DNA from: Desulfurivibrionaceae bacterium
Lineage (GTDB): Bacteria; Desulfobacterota; Desulfobulbia; Desulfobulbales; UBA5123
DNA length: 64,000 nt
Assembly (NCBI GenBank): GCA_030145325.1
Contig: JAQYVW010000003.1
Location: forward strand, 1-64,000
Direction: 5' to 3'
Positions 35,779 to 44,825 of this stretch are shown here, piece by piece (the first letter of the stretch is position 1; every line of letters starts with the position of its first letter). The position numbers and the translations under genes are program-made. Under the pieces are notes generated by a model that had not been told where the DNA came from, did no database searches, and saw nothing but the letters and a program-made list of their open reading frames with translations.

Positions 35779-37204
35779 GGTCGATGTCCTTGTTGGTCAG
35801 CAATGAGAGGTTGTGGTGCAAGCTCGTTTCTAGCCAGTTCCCGCCCAGTGCCCGCCATAAAGTAATGCGGGCGGCCAGGAGCTGGCGGCGGCTGGAGAGG
35901 AGTTGGCGTTCCACCTCGTGGTGTTGGCGTTGGGCATTTAAAACAACCAGATAGTTGTTGAGTCCTTGCCGATAGCCGTTGTTGGCCTGGTGCATGGTGG
36001 CGTTGGCGGCGGCTAGCTCCAGATCTTTCAGCGCCAGTTGCTGGGCGGCGCTCTGATTGCTGACCAGACCGTTTTCCACCTCCTGAAACGCTTTGAGGAC
36101 CACTTCCTGGTAGCGGGCCAGGGCCTCGGCGGTTATAGCTTGCCGCCGCGCAACTTCCCCTTGGCGACGACCGCCGTCGATGATTGGCTGGGTGAGGCCG
36201 ACAATCAGGTTCCAGAAGGTGGCGTGAATGATCGACAGGCCCGAATCGGTGCGGCCAATGCCCAGGGAAGCGCTCAGGTTGAGGGCCGGAAAGCGGTCTG
36301 CGATGGCGGCGGCGGTTCTGGCATCGTTGCTCTGGACCCGCAGGAAAGCGCTTTGGACATCAGGCCGTTGCTGGAGAAGGGTGGCCGGGATGCCGCAAGC
36401 AGGAGCCGGCGGTGGTGCCGGTAGTTGTCGGCGTTGATCCAGCGTGTTGTTTTCTGGGTAGTGGCCGAGGAGGATGGCTAAGCTATTCTCGGTGGCGGTC
36501 AGCATGGCCTCCTGGGCGGGTTTTTTAGCTTTCGCTGCCGCCAGACTTTGCTTGGCCTGATAGAGGTCAAGGCTGGGGACTAGTCCTTGTCGATAGCGAA
36601 GTTCTACCTGCGCACAGGCGGTGCGCAAGTTAGCGATGATGGTGTCGGTAAGGTTGAGCTGGGCTCGTTGTTCAATGGCGAGAAAGTAGAGGTCGGCCGC
36701 CTGGCTGGTGAGGGTGAGATAGAGGGTCTTGATATCTTCGCGGGAGGCGGAAAGATCAAGATCAGCGGCCTGGCGCTGCGATTTGAGTTTTTGCCAGAGG
36801 TCAAGCTCGTAACCGGCGGCCAGGGAGATGCTTTGCCCGTTACTGGCAAGGTTGGCGGTGTTGTTTTTTTGTTCACCGGTATTTGCTGTGCCGACAAGAT
36901 TGAGAGAGGGGGAGAGTGAGCTGTTGGTGGTGCGGCGCGCTGCGTCCAGTTGCTTGAGACGGGCGTAAGCTTGTTTGATGGCGAGGTTGTTGGTCAGGAG
37001 TGTCTCCTCCAACTGGTTCAGGGCAGGATCGTTAAATTGTTGCCACCATGGCGCAATGACCGGGTTGTGAAGCTGTTTTCCCGTGGCCTGGCTGAAGGTA
37101 TTGGGTGGCGGGGACAGCGGGGCAATGTGCAGCGGCGCATGCAGCCTGCAACCGGAGAGGAGGACAACGACAAACAACGCTGAGATCTGTAAGCACGATT
37201 TCAT
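35768..37204 (-). CDS. Outer-membrane efflux lipoprotein (TolC/NodT type)
   Basis: A 478-residue OMF channel with a lipoprotein signal (VVVLLSGC, lipidated Cys at residue 19). The APWWQQFNDPALNQL motif near residue 52 and two homologous coiled-coil/beta halves are typical of NodT-type channels. The start overlaps the TetR stop by four bases (37201-37204), so regulator and pump are translationally coupled. Confidence 0.92.
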   Translation of the reverse strand: MKSCLQISALFVVVLLSGCRLHAPLHIAPLSPPPNTFSQATGKQLHNPVIAPWWQQFNDPALNQLEETLLTNNLAIKQAYARLKQLDAARRTTNSSLSPSLNLVGTANTGEQKNNTANLASNGQSISLAAGYELDLWQKLKSQRQAADLDLSASREDIKTLYLTLTSQAADLYFLAIEQRAQLNLTDTIIANLRTACAQVELRYRQGLVPSLDLYQAKQSLAAAKAKKPAQEAMLTATENSLAILLGHYPENNTLDQRRQLPAPPPAPACGIPATLLQQRPDVQSAFLRVQSNDARTAAAIADRFPALNLSASLGIGRTDSGLSIIHATFWNLIVGLTQPIIDGGRRQGEVARRQAITAEALARYQEVVLKAFQEVENGLVSNQSAAQQLALKDLELAAANATMHQANNGYRQGLNNYLVVLNAQRQHHEVERQLLSSRRQLLAARITLWRALGGNWLETSLHHNLSLLTNKDIDHEE

Positions 37205-37836
37205 TGCGGAGCCTCCATGCCGGTGGTGATAAAGGTGAGCAGCATCTCGGTTATCTCCTGAAAGGAGTTATCGGTTGGCATCATTTCGGTGGGGATGGGA
37301 AGCTTGTCTAGATTGTGCATGATGTGAGTCAAGGAGCCAATCATAAAATGGAGTCGCCAAAAGATGGTTTGGGGGTCGATCTGCGGCAGTGCCTCGGCAA
37401 GGCATTGGTGTAAAAGGTCAAGAACCGGCTTGATTCGGTTGATAAAGACGCTGCGGGCGGTATCGTTAGGGTCGGCCAGGGCGCGAGCGACCAGGGCGAT
37501 AAAGTCTTGGGCGCCAGGGCCAGAATTACGAAAGGAGAGGGTCGGTTCAATGAAAGCCGCCAAGGTCTGCCGGACATCAGGGGCACGGTCATTGCGGCGG
37601 GCTTCGTCTCGGACAGCTTTCAGTTGTTTGGTGCGGAGTTGGTTGAGGGGCAGCAGCCTGCGCTCGATCACGGCCTCAATCAAGGATTCTTTGGAGCCGA
37701 AATGGTAGTTCACCGCCGCCAAATTGACCGTAGCCTCGGTGGTGATCATGCGCAGGGAGGTGCCGTGGTAGCCCTTTTCGGCAAAGAGATGTTCGGCGGC
37801 ATCAAGGATGCGGTTTTTGGTCTCTTTTGGTTCCAT
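37201..37836 (-). CDS. TetR-family repressor of the efflux operon
   Basis: A 211-residue regulator. The helix-turn-helix is within residues 8-55 (RILDAAEHLFAEKGYHGTSLRMI...VNLAAVNYHFGSKESL). The C-terminal part resembles the CecR-type ligand domain. As first gene of the efflux operon with overlapping downstream genes it very likely represses its own promoter and is released by pump substrates. A likely operator lies about 100 bp upstream. Ribosome site weak. Confidence 0.9.
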   Translation of the reverse strand: MEPKETKNRILDAAEHLFAEKGYHGTSLRMITTEATVNLAAVNYHFGSKESLIEAVIERRLLPLNQLRTKQLKAVRDEARRNDRAPDVRQTLAAFIEPTLSFRNSGPGAQDFIALVARALADPNDTARSVFINRIKPVLDLLHQCLAEALPQIDPQTIFWRLHFMIGSLTHIMHNLDKLPIPTEMMPTDNSFQEITEMLLTFITTGMEAPQ

Positions 37837-37934
37837 ACCGATTTCTCAGTGTTAGGTTTTGGAAAGCTGTTACCAGCCAGGGTGCCGTTAAGGTCATCTT
37901 GGAGTTGATTGCGGCTGAAAAGAGATTGTATTTC

Positions 37935-37946
37935 AAACGTTCGTTT
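37935..37946. promoter_or_regulatory. Putative TetR operator
   Basis: AAACG-TT-CGTTT is a perfect 5-2-5 inverted repeat about 100 bp before the tetR start, with another CGTTT half-site at 37955-37959. Position and symmetry fit an autoregulatory operator. Confidence 0.45.
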
Positions 37947-38101
37947 TAATCAATCGTTTCTTTTGCGTTTGCGCTGTTTTTTTTTACCACGGAGCGGCGT
38001 TGACTTTGCCAGTGGCGTACGGTAGGTTCTTGATGTTGGCTATGAGAAGGATTGCTGACACGATAAAATATGAATTGTAATCAATTTGGTGAGGTAGTTT
38101 T

Positions 38102-38773
38102 ATGGCCCTGATAACCGACCTGTTCGGTAAGTCTCCCTTTGGCCCCTTGGTCGAACACACCAAGAAGGTTCATGAGTGTGTGGAGATGATGTGGCCGCTG
38201 ATGGAAGCGGCGGTCAACGAGGAGTATGAGCTTCTCCCCGATCTGCTCGATAAGGTGTCCCGCCTTGAGTATGAATCTGACAAGCTTAAACATGCCATCC
38301 GCGACAGCCTGACCCGCCGCTTTTTTATGCCCGTTTCCCGGGAGGATCTGGAAAGTTACCTCCGTCGTCAGGATCGGATTGCTGACAGTGTTGAGGACTT
38401 TGCGGTAATTCTCACCATCCGCAACACCAGGATTCACCCCCATCTTGCCGAGCGTTTCACCAATTTCGTTAACCAGATCTTCCAGGTCACCGGTACCTTG
38501 CTCACCGCGGCGGTGGAACTGCATAACCTCGCCGAGGTTTCCTTTACTGGTGCTGAGTCGAAGGTGGTTTTGGAGCTTCTTGAGGGGCTAGGGAAGGAAG
38601 AATGGCGTGCTGATCGAATGGCTCGGGCCTTGAGTCGTGAGATCTACAGTCTTGAAAAAGAGCTTGATCCCATCACCATCATATTCTATGAAAAGATGCT
38701 CCTGAAGATTGGTGAGATTGCCAACGAAGCTGAAAATGCTGGCGATCTGTTACGAACGATGATTATTAAATAG
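38102..38773 (+). CDS. PhoU-like DUF47 phosphate-transport accessory protein
   Basis: A 223-residue all-helical protein of the DUF47/TIGR00153 group, distant from PhoU. The conserved ends (FGKSPF near residue 8, EDLESYLRRQDRIADSVED around residue 80) fit. These proteins are nearly always next to a Pit transporter and are thought to regulate it. The Pit gene follows after 38 bp on the same strand, so the pair forms a phosphate-uptake operon. Confidence 0.9.
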   Translation: MALITDLFGKSPFGPLVEHTKKVHECVEMMWPLMEAAVNEEYELLPDLLDKVSRLEYESDKLKHAIRDSLTRRFFMPVSREDLESYLRRQDRIADSVEDFAVILTIRNTRIHPHLAERFTNFVNQIFQVTGTLLTAAVELHNLAEVSFTGAESKVVLELLEGLGKEEWRADRMARALSREIYSLEKELDPITIIFYEKMLLKIGEIANEAENAGDLLRTMIIK

Positions 38774-38811
38774 GTTTCCCTCCCTCCAACATTTCTTGGC
38801 AGAGTCAAACT

Positions 38812-40128
38812 ATGGATATAGGTATACTGGCGGTTACGGCCATACTGGGATTGTACATGGCGTGGAATATCGGCGCCAATGATGTTGCCAATTCCATGGC
38901 TGATGCGGTGGGCTCCAAGGCCCTTTCCATCCGTAATGCGGTTATTTTGGCCGGGATCTGTGAGTTTGCCGGCGCGGTGCTGGTGGGCTCCCATGTCACT
39001 GACACTATTCGCAAAGGTATCGTCAGTCCTGAAGCCATTGCTTCCATCCCTGGGCTGATGCCGGGTGATGCTGCCACCCTGATGGTTCTGGGGATGACCG
39101 CCGCCTTGCTCTCTGCTGCTCTCTGGCTGCACCTTGCTTCCTGGACCGGCATGCCGGTTTCCACTACCCATTCCATCGTTGGCGCCGTGGCTGGTTTCGG
39201 CATTGTCGCGGCGGGTTGGCATTGCGTTGATTGGGGGAAAATGGGGCAGATCGTGGCCAGCTGGTTTATCTCGCCGCTGGTTGGTGGCTTGCTCGGTTAT
39301 ATCTTCTTTACCTTTATCAGTATGACTATTTTGCGGCGCGAAAAACCGGCCCAAGCGGCCATGGTGGTCATGCCGATCATTGCTTTTGTTCTTGCCATGG
39401 TGGTGGCTCTCGGCACCATCTATAAGGGCTTGAAGCATGTTAGCAAGGGGGCGGCCTGGGCGTCGGATACCAACTCCTTATTCATTTCCCTTGGCGTTGG
39501 TCTTCTGGCGGCGCTGGTTGCCGCAGTCTGGGTGCGATTCAAGTTGCATGGCAAGGGAGATCTGCCCATCGGCAAGCAGCTGGAGCTGGTGGAGCGCAAT
39601 TTCATGCCGTTGGTGGTGATCAGTTCCTGTGCGGTTGCCTTTGCCCATGGTTCCAATGACGTTGCCAATGCCGTCGGCCCTTTGGCGGCGGTGGCGCATA
39701 TCTTTACCACCGGCGCGGTGGAAATGAAGGTGGGGGTGCCCATGTGGATCCTGTGCCTGGGAGGCGGTGGTATTGTTCTTGGTCTTGGTACCTATGGCTA
39801 CCGGGTGATGCAGACGGTTGGCACCGATATCACCGAGATCACCCCTTCACGTGGGGTTGCCGCTGATATCGCTGCCACCGCCACCGTCTTGATTTGTACC
39901 CGGATGAAGTTGCCGGTTTCCACCACCCATACCCTGGTGGGGGCAATTCTCGGCATCGGCATGGCGCGAGGCTTGGGCGGTATTAACAGCGCTATCACCG
40001 GCAAGATCTTTTCTTCCTGGTTGATTACGGTGCCAGCTGCCGCGCTGTTAAGTGCGGGGCTCTTCTTGATTGGTCGTCTCTTCATGTTTGATTTTGTCCG
40101 GGAGTTGGTGCTTGCCGCTGCTGGCTGA
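38812..40128 (+). CDS. pit: PiT-family low-affinity inorganic phosphate transporter
   Basis: A 438-residue transporter with about ten to eleven membrane segments and the duplicated PiT signature: WNIGANDVANSMADAVGS near residue 18 and AHGSNDVANAVGPLAAV near residue 280, plus VSTTHSIVGA and VSTTHTLVGA in each half. It imports metal-phosphate with protons or sodium. Co-transcribed with the PhoU-like gene; ends at a strong bidirectional terminator. Confidence 0.95.
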   Translation: MDIGILAVTAILGLYMAWNIGANDVANSMADAVGSKALSIRNAVILAGICEFAGAVLVGSHVTDTIRKGIVSPEAIASIPGLMPGDAATLMVLGMTAALLSAALWLHLASWTGMPVSTTHSIVGAVAGFGIVAAGWHCVDWGKMGQIVASWFISPLVGGLLGYIFFTFISMTILRREKPAQAAMVVMPIIAFVLAMVVALGTIYKGLKHVSKGAAWASDTNSLFISLGVGLLAALVAAVWVRFKLHGKGDLPIGKQLELVERNFMPLVVISSCAVAFAHGSNDVANAVGPLAAVAHIFTTGAVEMKVGVPMWILCLGGGGIVLGLGTYGYRVMQTVGTDITEITPSRGVAADIAATATVLICTRMKLPVSTTHTLVGAILGIGMARGLGGINSAITGKIFSSWLITVPAAALLSAGLFLIGRLFMFDFVRELVLAAAG

Positions 40129-40150
40129 TTTTTTACGCTGAAAGAATATA

Positions 40151-40184
40151 AAAGGCCGCGCCATTTCTCCATGGCGCGGCCTTT
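40151..40184. terminator. Bidirectional intrinsic terminator between pit and ddl
   Basis: Perfect 14-bp stem (40151-40164 with 40171-40184), six-base loop. The AAAGG start and CCTTT end let it serve the convergent pit (plus) and hemC-bioA-ddl (minus) transcripts. Confidence 0.9.
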
Positions 40185-40213
40185 GTTCGTTTGGGTTGTT
40201 GCTGGCTAAAGGG

Positions 40214-41149
40214 TTATTTTGCTAGGGCCAGCTCCAGCAAGCGATCCAAGAGCTGAGGGAAGCTGTAGCCTGCGGTTTGGGCCGCCAAGGGCAGGAGGCT
40301 GGTGGGGGTCATGCCGGGGATGGTGTTGGTTTCGATGACCGAGATGCGGCCATCTTCGGCAACAATCATGTCGGTGCGGCTGTACCCTTCTAGATGTAGC
40401 GCTTGGTGGGCTCTTATCGCATACTCCTGGGCTTTGCAGGTAGTTTCGGCGGGGAGATCGGCAGGGCATATCTCTTGGCTGGCCCCAATCTGATATTTAG
40501 CCTCGTAATCAAAAAATGGGTGTTCTGAGCCAGGAATTATCTCCACCAGCGGCAAGGCCTCCAGGGTCTCGTTGCCGATTACGCCAACGGTAATTTCTCG
40601 TCCTTGCAGGAACTCTTCCACCATCACTTCCCGATCAAAGACAAAGGCTTTTCGTAAACCCTCGCGAAGGCTGGCATCATCGTGGGCAATGCTCATCCCC
40701 AGGCTGGAGCCTTGGTTCACCGGTTTAATCACCAAGGGGAATTGCAGGGCAGCGGAGATTCTTGTCGGCTCGTTGATATCCTCTGCGGTGGCCATCAGCC
40801 AGTCGGCCACCGGCAATCCCGCCTGCCGGTAATGCATCTTTGAAAAATTCTTGTTCATCGCCACGGCACTGCCTAGGAGCCCGGAGCATTGGTAGGGCAA
40901 CCCCAGCAGGTCAAGTAAGCCCGGCATGGCGCCGTCTTCACCCAGGGGGCCGTGGAGGAGGATGAAGGCCACGTCCAGTTCTGCGGCCTCGGCGGTGAGT
41001 TTGGGCAGCTCATGGGCGGGGTCGTATTGATGAACCAGATATTTTTTCGGGTCCAGGGCGGCCAAGACTCCCTTGGCCCCGGCCAGTGAAACTTCCCGTT
41101 CTCCAGATTTGCCGCCGGCGATGAGGGCGACTTGAATCTTTTTAGCCAT
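40214..41149 (-). CDS. ddl: D-alanine-D-alanine ligase
   Basis: A 311-residue ATP-grasp ligase that makes D-Ala-D-Ala for peptidoglycan. Blocks seen: HGPLGEDGAMPGLLDLLGLPY, the VIKPVNQGSSLGM ATP-binding loop, EEFLQGREITVGV and the metal-binding ETNTIPGMTP. Length is at the short end of the range. Last gene of hemC-bioA-ddl, 12 bp after bioA. Confidence 0.95.
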   Translation of the reverse strand: MAKKIQVALIAGGKSGEREVSLAGAKGVLAALDPKKYLVHQYDPAHELPKLTAEAAELDVAFILLHGPLGEDGAMPGLLDLLGLPYQCSGLLGSAVAMNKNFSKMHYRQAGLPVADWLMATAEDINEPTRISAALQFPLVIKPVNQGSSLGMSIAHDDASLREGLRKAFVFDREVMVEEFLQGREITVGVIGNETLEALPLVEIIPGSEHPFFDYEAKYQIGASQEICPADLPAETTCKAQEYAIRAHQALHLEGYSRTDMIVAEDGRISVIETNTIPGMTPTSLLPLAAQTAGYSFPQLLDRLLELALAK

Positions 41150-41161
41150 GATTGTTCCCTG

Positions 41162-42442
41162 TTATGCTTCTATTTCCCGGAGTACTGCGATCATTGCTTC
41201 TGTGAGCTGTTTTAGGTCTTCGGTGTTGATGATGTAAGGCGGCATTAGGTAGACCAGTTTGCCAAAGGGGCGGATCCAGACCCCGCGCTCTACAAACTTC
41301 CGTTGTAGTTTGGCGACATCAACGGGTTTTTTCATCTCCACCACCCCGATGGCCCCCAAGGTGCGAACAGTAGCAACACTGGGGAAATCTCCACAGAGCG
41401 CAAGTTCCGTTTGCAAGACCTTGGCAATGGTATCTACCCGCTCCTGCCACGGTGAGTCTTGCAGCAGTTGCAGTGAGGCCTCGGCCACGGCACAGGCCAG
41501 GGGGTTGGCCATGAAGGTTGGACCATGCATGAACAGGCCGGGGTCGGCGGTGGAGATCGTCGTCGCTATTTTCTCGGTGGTCAGGGTGGCGGCTAGGGTC
41601 AGGTAGCCACCGGTGAGCGCTTTCCCTACGCACATAATGTCTGGAGAGATGTGGGCATGCTCGCAGCCGAACAGTTTGCCGGTTCTGCCGAAGCCGGTGG
41701 CAATTTCATCCACAATCAGCAGGATTTTGTGCTGGTCGCAGAGTGCTCTGGCCTCAGTGAGGAACTGGGGATGGTAAAAGCGCATCCCTCCAGCCCCTTG
41801 CACAATGGGCTCCAGGATGACGGCGGCGATGCGGTGATGATTTTCTTCCAGCAAGGATCGAAAGGGGGCGAGGCAGCGTTGATCCCAGGGGTCGCTAAAG
41901 CCGCAGTTGACCAGCGGGGCAAAAAGATGCTCTGCCAGCACCCCTTTGAAGAGATGGTGCATGCCGTTTTCCGGGTCGCAGACCGCCATGGCCCCAAAGG
42001 TGTCGCCGTGGTAGCCGCCGCGAATGGTGAGGAGTTTTGTTTTCTTTTCCTTTCCCGCTGCCTGCCAATACTGGATGGCCATTTTAATGGCGGCTTCAAC
42101 GGCCACCGAGCCGGAGTCACAGAGGAAGACCCGCTGTAGGGGGGGCGGGGTCATCGCCAGCAGCCTCTGGGCCAGGTTCACCGCCGGTTGATGGGTGATG
42201 CCCCCGAACATCACGTGGGCCATCTTGGCCAGCTGTTCGGTGGCCGCCTGATTTAGGGCCGGGTGATTGTACCCGTGGATAGCCGCCCACCAGGAGGACA
42301 TGCCGTCAATGAGCTCTCTGCCGTCGGCTAACCGCAGCCGCACGCCTTGGGCAGAGGCAACTTCGTACACCGGCAGAGGATCAGTCATGGAGGTGTAGGG
42401 GTGCCAGAGGTGGGTGCGATCAAATTCGAGCAGGGAGGTCAT
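41162..42442 (-). CDS. bioA: Adenosylmethionine-8-amino-7-oxononanoate aminotransferase
   Basis: A 426-residue fold-type I PLP enzyme of biotin synthesis. The family-specific start [16 protein letters not shown] begins right after the chosen ATG at 42442; the frame is open to 42532, but that part overlaps hemC and has no homology. PLP motifs are [19 protein letters not shown] and the Schiff-base lysine in [15 protein letters not shown]. It is 10 bp after hemC. No other biotin genes are in the window. Confidence 0.93.
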   Translation of the reverse strand: MTSLLEFDRTHLWHPYTSMTDPLPVYEVASAQGVRLRLADGRELIDGMSSWWAAIHGYNHPALNQAATEQLAKMAHVMFGGITHQPAVNLAQRLLAMTPPPLQRVFLCDSGSVAVEAAIKMAIQYWQAAGKEKKTKLLTIRGGYHGDTFGAMAVCDPENGMHHLFKGVLAEHLFAPLVNCGFSDPWDQRCLAPFRSLLEENHHRIAAVILEPIVQGAGGMRFYHPQFLTEARALCDQHKILLIVDEIATGFGRTGKLFGCEHAHISPDIMCVGKALTGGYLTLAATLTTEKIATTISTADPGLFMHGPTFMANPLACAVAEASLQLLQDSPWQERVDTIAKVLQTELALCGDFPSVATVRTLGAIGVVEMKKPVDVAKLQRKFVERGVWIRPFGKLVYLMPPYIINTEDLKQLTEAMIAVLREIEA

Positions 42443-42452
42443 TCTTGTTGCT

Positions 42453-43382
42453 TTACCCTTGCTGGCTGCGGATTTCGGCCAGTAAATCCTTGCCTCCATC
42501 CGCGATAATTTTGTTGCCCAACTGGTTGCCAAGGTCGATGGCGTCTTTGCCGGGGCCGGTAATGGTGTGTCTGATCTGCCGCTGGCCGTCCAGGCTGACC
42601 AGGCCGCCGCTCAAGGTAATGGTATCGTTGTCCAGGGTGGCCAGGGCAAAGGCGGGAATGGAGCAGCCGCCCTCAAGGGTTTTCAGGAAGGCACGTTCCG
42701 CCAGCAGGCAGGTTTCACTTTCCAGATTGTTGAGGCAGTCGCGTACCAGCTTCTTCTTTTCTTCCGGGATCTTACCCGCCTCAATGGCAATACAGCCTTG
42801 TCCCACCGGCGGCACGAATTTATCCACCGGAAAGGTGGCAACGATCAGCTCGCTGTATTCCATCCGAAAGACCCCAGCATAGGCCAGCATCAGGGCGTCG
42901 CAGTCGCCATTTTGCATTTTTTTGATTCTGGTCTGCAGGTTGCCGCGCATGTCAACGGTTTCCACATGGGGATAAAAATGTTTGAGTAGCGAGACCCGCC
43001 GCACCGAGGAGGTGCCGATCTTGAGTTTACGGGAGGTGTCATTGAGGTCAATGGACTTATCGTCACTGACCAGAACATCGTAGGCCTTTTCTCTTTTGGA
43101 AAAGGCGATCAGGCTGAACCCTTCCGGTAGTTGCGAGGGCATATCCTTGGCGCTGTGGACGGCAATATCGATGGCTCCTGCCGCCAGCATATCTTCCAGC
43201 TCTTCGGTGAAAACCCCTTTGCTGCCGATCTTGGCGATGGAGGTGTCGAGGATTTTATCCCCCTTGGTTTCCATGGTGATGATTTCGGTGGCGATACCTT
43301 GCTCGTTGAGCATCCGGGCCACGGTTTCAGTTTGCCACATGGCCAGTTTACTTTTTCGAGACCCGATCTTTACGGTCGTCAT
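42453..43382 (-). CDS. hemC: Porphobilinogen deaminase (hydroxymethylbilane synthase)
   Basis: A 309-residue enzyme that polymerises four porphobilinogens for haem, siroheme and cobamide synthesis. Visible are [13 protein letters not shown] at the N-terminus, [13 protein letters not shown] with the catalytic Asp, GTSSVRR, and the dipyrromethane-cofactor cysteine in LEGGCSIPA. It fits an organism rich in haem c and siroheme. First gene of hemC-bioA-ddl. Confidence 0.96.
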   Translation of the reverse strand: MTTVKIGSRKSKLAMWQTETVARMLNEQGIATEIITMETKGDKILDTSIAKIGSKGVFTEELEDMLAAGAIDIAVHSAKDMPSQLPEGFSLIAFSKREKAYDVLVSDDKSIDLNDTSRKLKIGTSSVRRVSLLKHFYPHVETVDMRGNLQTRIKKMQNGDCDALMLAYAGVFRMEYSELIVATFPVDKFVPPVGQGCIAIEAGKIPEEKKKLVRDCLNNLESETCLLAERAFLKTLEGGCSIPAFALATLDNDTITLSGGLVSLDGQRQIRHTITGPGKDAIDLGNQLGNKIIADGGKDLLAEIRSQQG

Positions 43383-43627
43383 TACGGCACTCCTTTGGGC
43401 GATGAGATGAAGTTTGTTGTAGGGGCGGTCGGGTCTCTCGCGCTTTTATTCTGTGAGAGGTGAGAGTTGTCGCCGAACTTGCCACTGCGCAAAACTACCA
43501 AGGGTATGGCTGCAAGTCAAGAACGCCCCGCAGATCCTGCCCGTAATTTATTACCTTTGTCTGGGGTGAGAGCTTTAGGTGGGATCTTTATTGGGATGGG
43601 ATGCGGAGGATGGGCAGCAATACAAAA

Positions 43628-43659
43628 AAAAGGTTTACGACAAATGCCGTAAACCTTTT
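43628..43659 (-). terminator. Intrinsic terminator of tRNA-Asn
   Basis: Twelve-bp stem (43628-43639 with 43648-43659), eight-base loop, T-run on the minus strand, 10 bp after the tRNA 3' end. Confidence 0.85.
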
Positions 43660-43668
43660 GAATTTTTT

Positions 43669-43744
43669 TGGCTCCTGGGGAGGGATTCGAACCCCCGACA
43701 AGGTGATTAACAGTCACCCGCTCTACCGACTGAGCTACCCAGGA
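43669..43744 (-). tRNA. tRNA-Asn (GTT)
   Basis: A 76-nt cloverleaf: acceptor TCCTGGG/CCCAGGA, D arm GCTC/GAGC, anticodon stem GGTGA/TCACC with loop CTGTTAA (anticodon GTT), T loop TTCGAAT, encoded CCA. Confidence 0.97.
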
Positions 43745-43851
43745 TTGTACGTCAAAATCGGGGCCACTATAGCAACTGGGATAGGTGTCGTCAATAGTTT
43801 TGCGCGCCTTGTTTTGTTTTTCTGTTAATGGGCGATATTGCCGCTTTTTCC

Positions 43852-43880
43852 TTGACGGCCCGGCAACATGTTGCTATGTA
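43852..43880 (+). promoter_or_regulatory. Putative promoter of tRNA-Pro
   Basis: TTGACG at 43852-43857 and TATGTA at 43875-43880 with a 17-bp spacer, 25 bp upstream of the tRNA 5' end. Confidence 0.5.
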
Positions 43881-43905
43881 GTCACCTCAACTTGTTTGAT
43901 TGTGT

Positions 43906-43983
43906 CGGGGCGTAGCGCAGCCTGGTTAGCGCGCCTGCCTTGGGAGCAGGAGGCCGCAGGTTCGAATCCTGCCGCCCCGACCA
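43906..43983 (+). tRNA. tRNA-Pro (TGG)
   Basis: A 78-nt cloverleaf: acceptor CGGGGCG/CGCCCCG, anticodon stem CCTGC/GCAGG with loop CTTGGGA (anticodon TGG), T loop TTCGAAT, encoded CCA. The accessory island starts just after it. Confidence 0.97.
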
Positions 43984-44004
43984 TTTTGTTTTCCTGTAAT
44001 ATCA

Positions 44005-44034
44005 ACGGGGTGTCGTGATACAACGACACCCCGT
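44005..44034 (+). terminator. Intrinsic terminator of tRNA-Pro
   Basis: Perfect 12-bp stem (44005-44016 with 44023-44034), six-base loop, T-rich tail. Confidence 0.88.
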
Positions 44035-44197
44035 TTTCTTTTTGCACCTCTCGAAAATGGTTCTGGTGGCAAACGCGGAGGCTAGCGTTTGCGCGGGGAC
44101 TGCTACTCTGCTGCAATCTTCTCCTCTCAATTTCTTTATCTATTCAACGAAACGAACCTCTATGAGTTGTTTTGTGGGGCTTGCTTTCTTCTTCCTC

Positions 44198-44308
44198 GCC
44201 GACTTGGATTCCCAGATGGATGTGGTTGGTCATAAGGCCGAAGGCGTGGATACGATGACCGAATCTCTTCATACCTTCATCAAGAAGCTGCTAGAAACGG
44301 CCCCGGTC
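44198..44308 (-). pseudogene. Fragment A of a REP-associated transposase
   Basis: These 111 bp align without gaps to residues 32-68 of the intact transposase at 54172-55116, including the HIHL (HUH) motif. Tyr37 is a TAG stop. Nothing before or after matches the transposase. Confidence 0.85.
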
Positions 44309-44340
44309 AGTCTTGCGAGTACTGGCCAATTTTCAGCAAG

Positions 44341-44620
44341 TTAAGTCAACCCGGAAAGTTGAGCAGTTAACTCTTTTAATCTTTTGAAATCTTGATTTTT
44401 AATATTGTGAACTTCCACCGCTCCGCGATTTATCCACTCCATAAAGTCGATTTGAGCATCTCTGTTGAAATCTAACAGATGTAGGGTTTCTGTAATCAAG
44501 GCAAGGGTTGTAATGAGTGGGAATTTGTTTTTTTTATAAATTTTACGGCTTCTTGGTGGTATTTGTCCGATGCATCGAAAAGAGCTATTAGTGGACCAGA
44601 ATCAAAAAGAATTTTTTCAT
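44341..44620 (-). pseudogene. Truncated, frameshifted PIN-domain toxin (VapC-like)
   Basis: Read on the minus strand with two one-base corrections, each an extra A in an A-run (one just after the ATG at 44618-44620, one near 44520), the frame gives about 93 residues. They contain LFDSGPLIALFDASDKYHQEA, split over the two early motifs, then LITTLALITETLHLL and EWINRGAVEV. This is the N-terminal two thirds of a PIN ribonuclease with its first Asp (FDSGPL) and central Glu (ITETLH). It stops where about 40 C-terminal residues with the last acidic site should follow, next to transposase fragment A. A short open stretch before it, ending near 44640, may be the antitoxin remnant. A natural pseudogene or sequencing indels would both explain the frameshifts; the truncation is real. 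Confidence 0.55.
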
Positions 44621-44825
44621 TTTCTCTTGGCTCTAATCTTGTTTTTTAATAATTCTTTCCGGTCTGTCGATAGGTTTGACATGCCGCTGATATTTATAGA
44701 TAGCAGCAGATCTTGCTTGTACCAGTAAAAACAGCCAGAAATTTTTAGGCTGGCTATGTTCTAAAATTTAGCATGGGCCTCACCACCGCACAATTCTCAT
44801 CCAGGCGTTGATCAGTTCCTCAATA

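Noticed and set aside
38686-39438. A 250-codon minus-strand frame opposite pit
   Set aside because: It is antisense to the conserved PiT signature; low-complexity composition.
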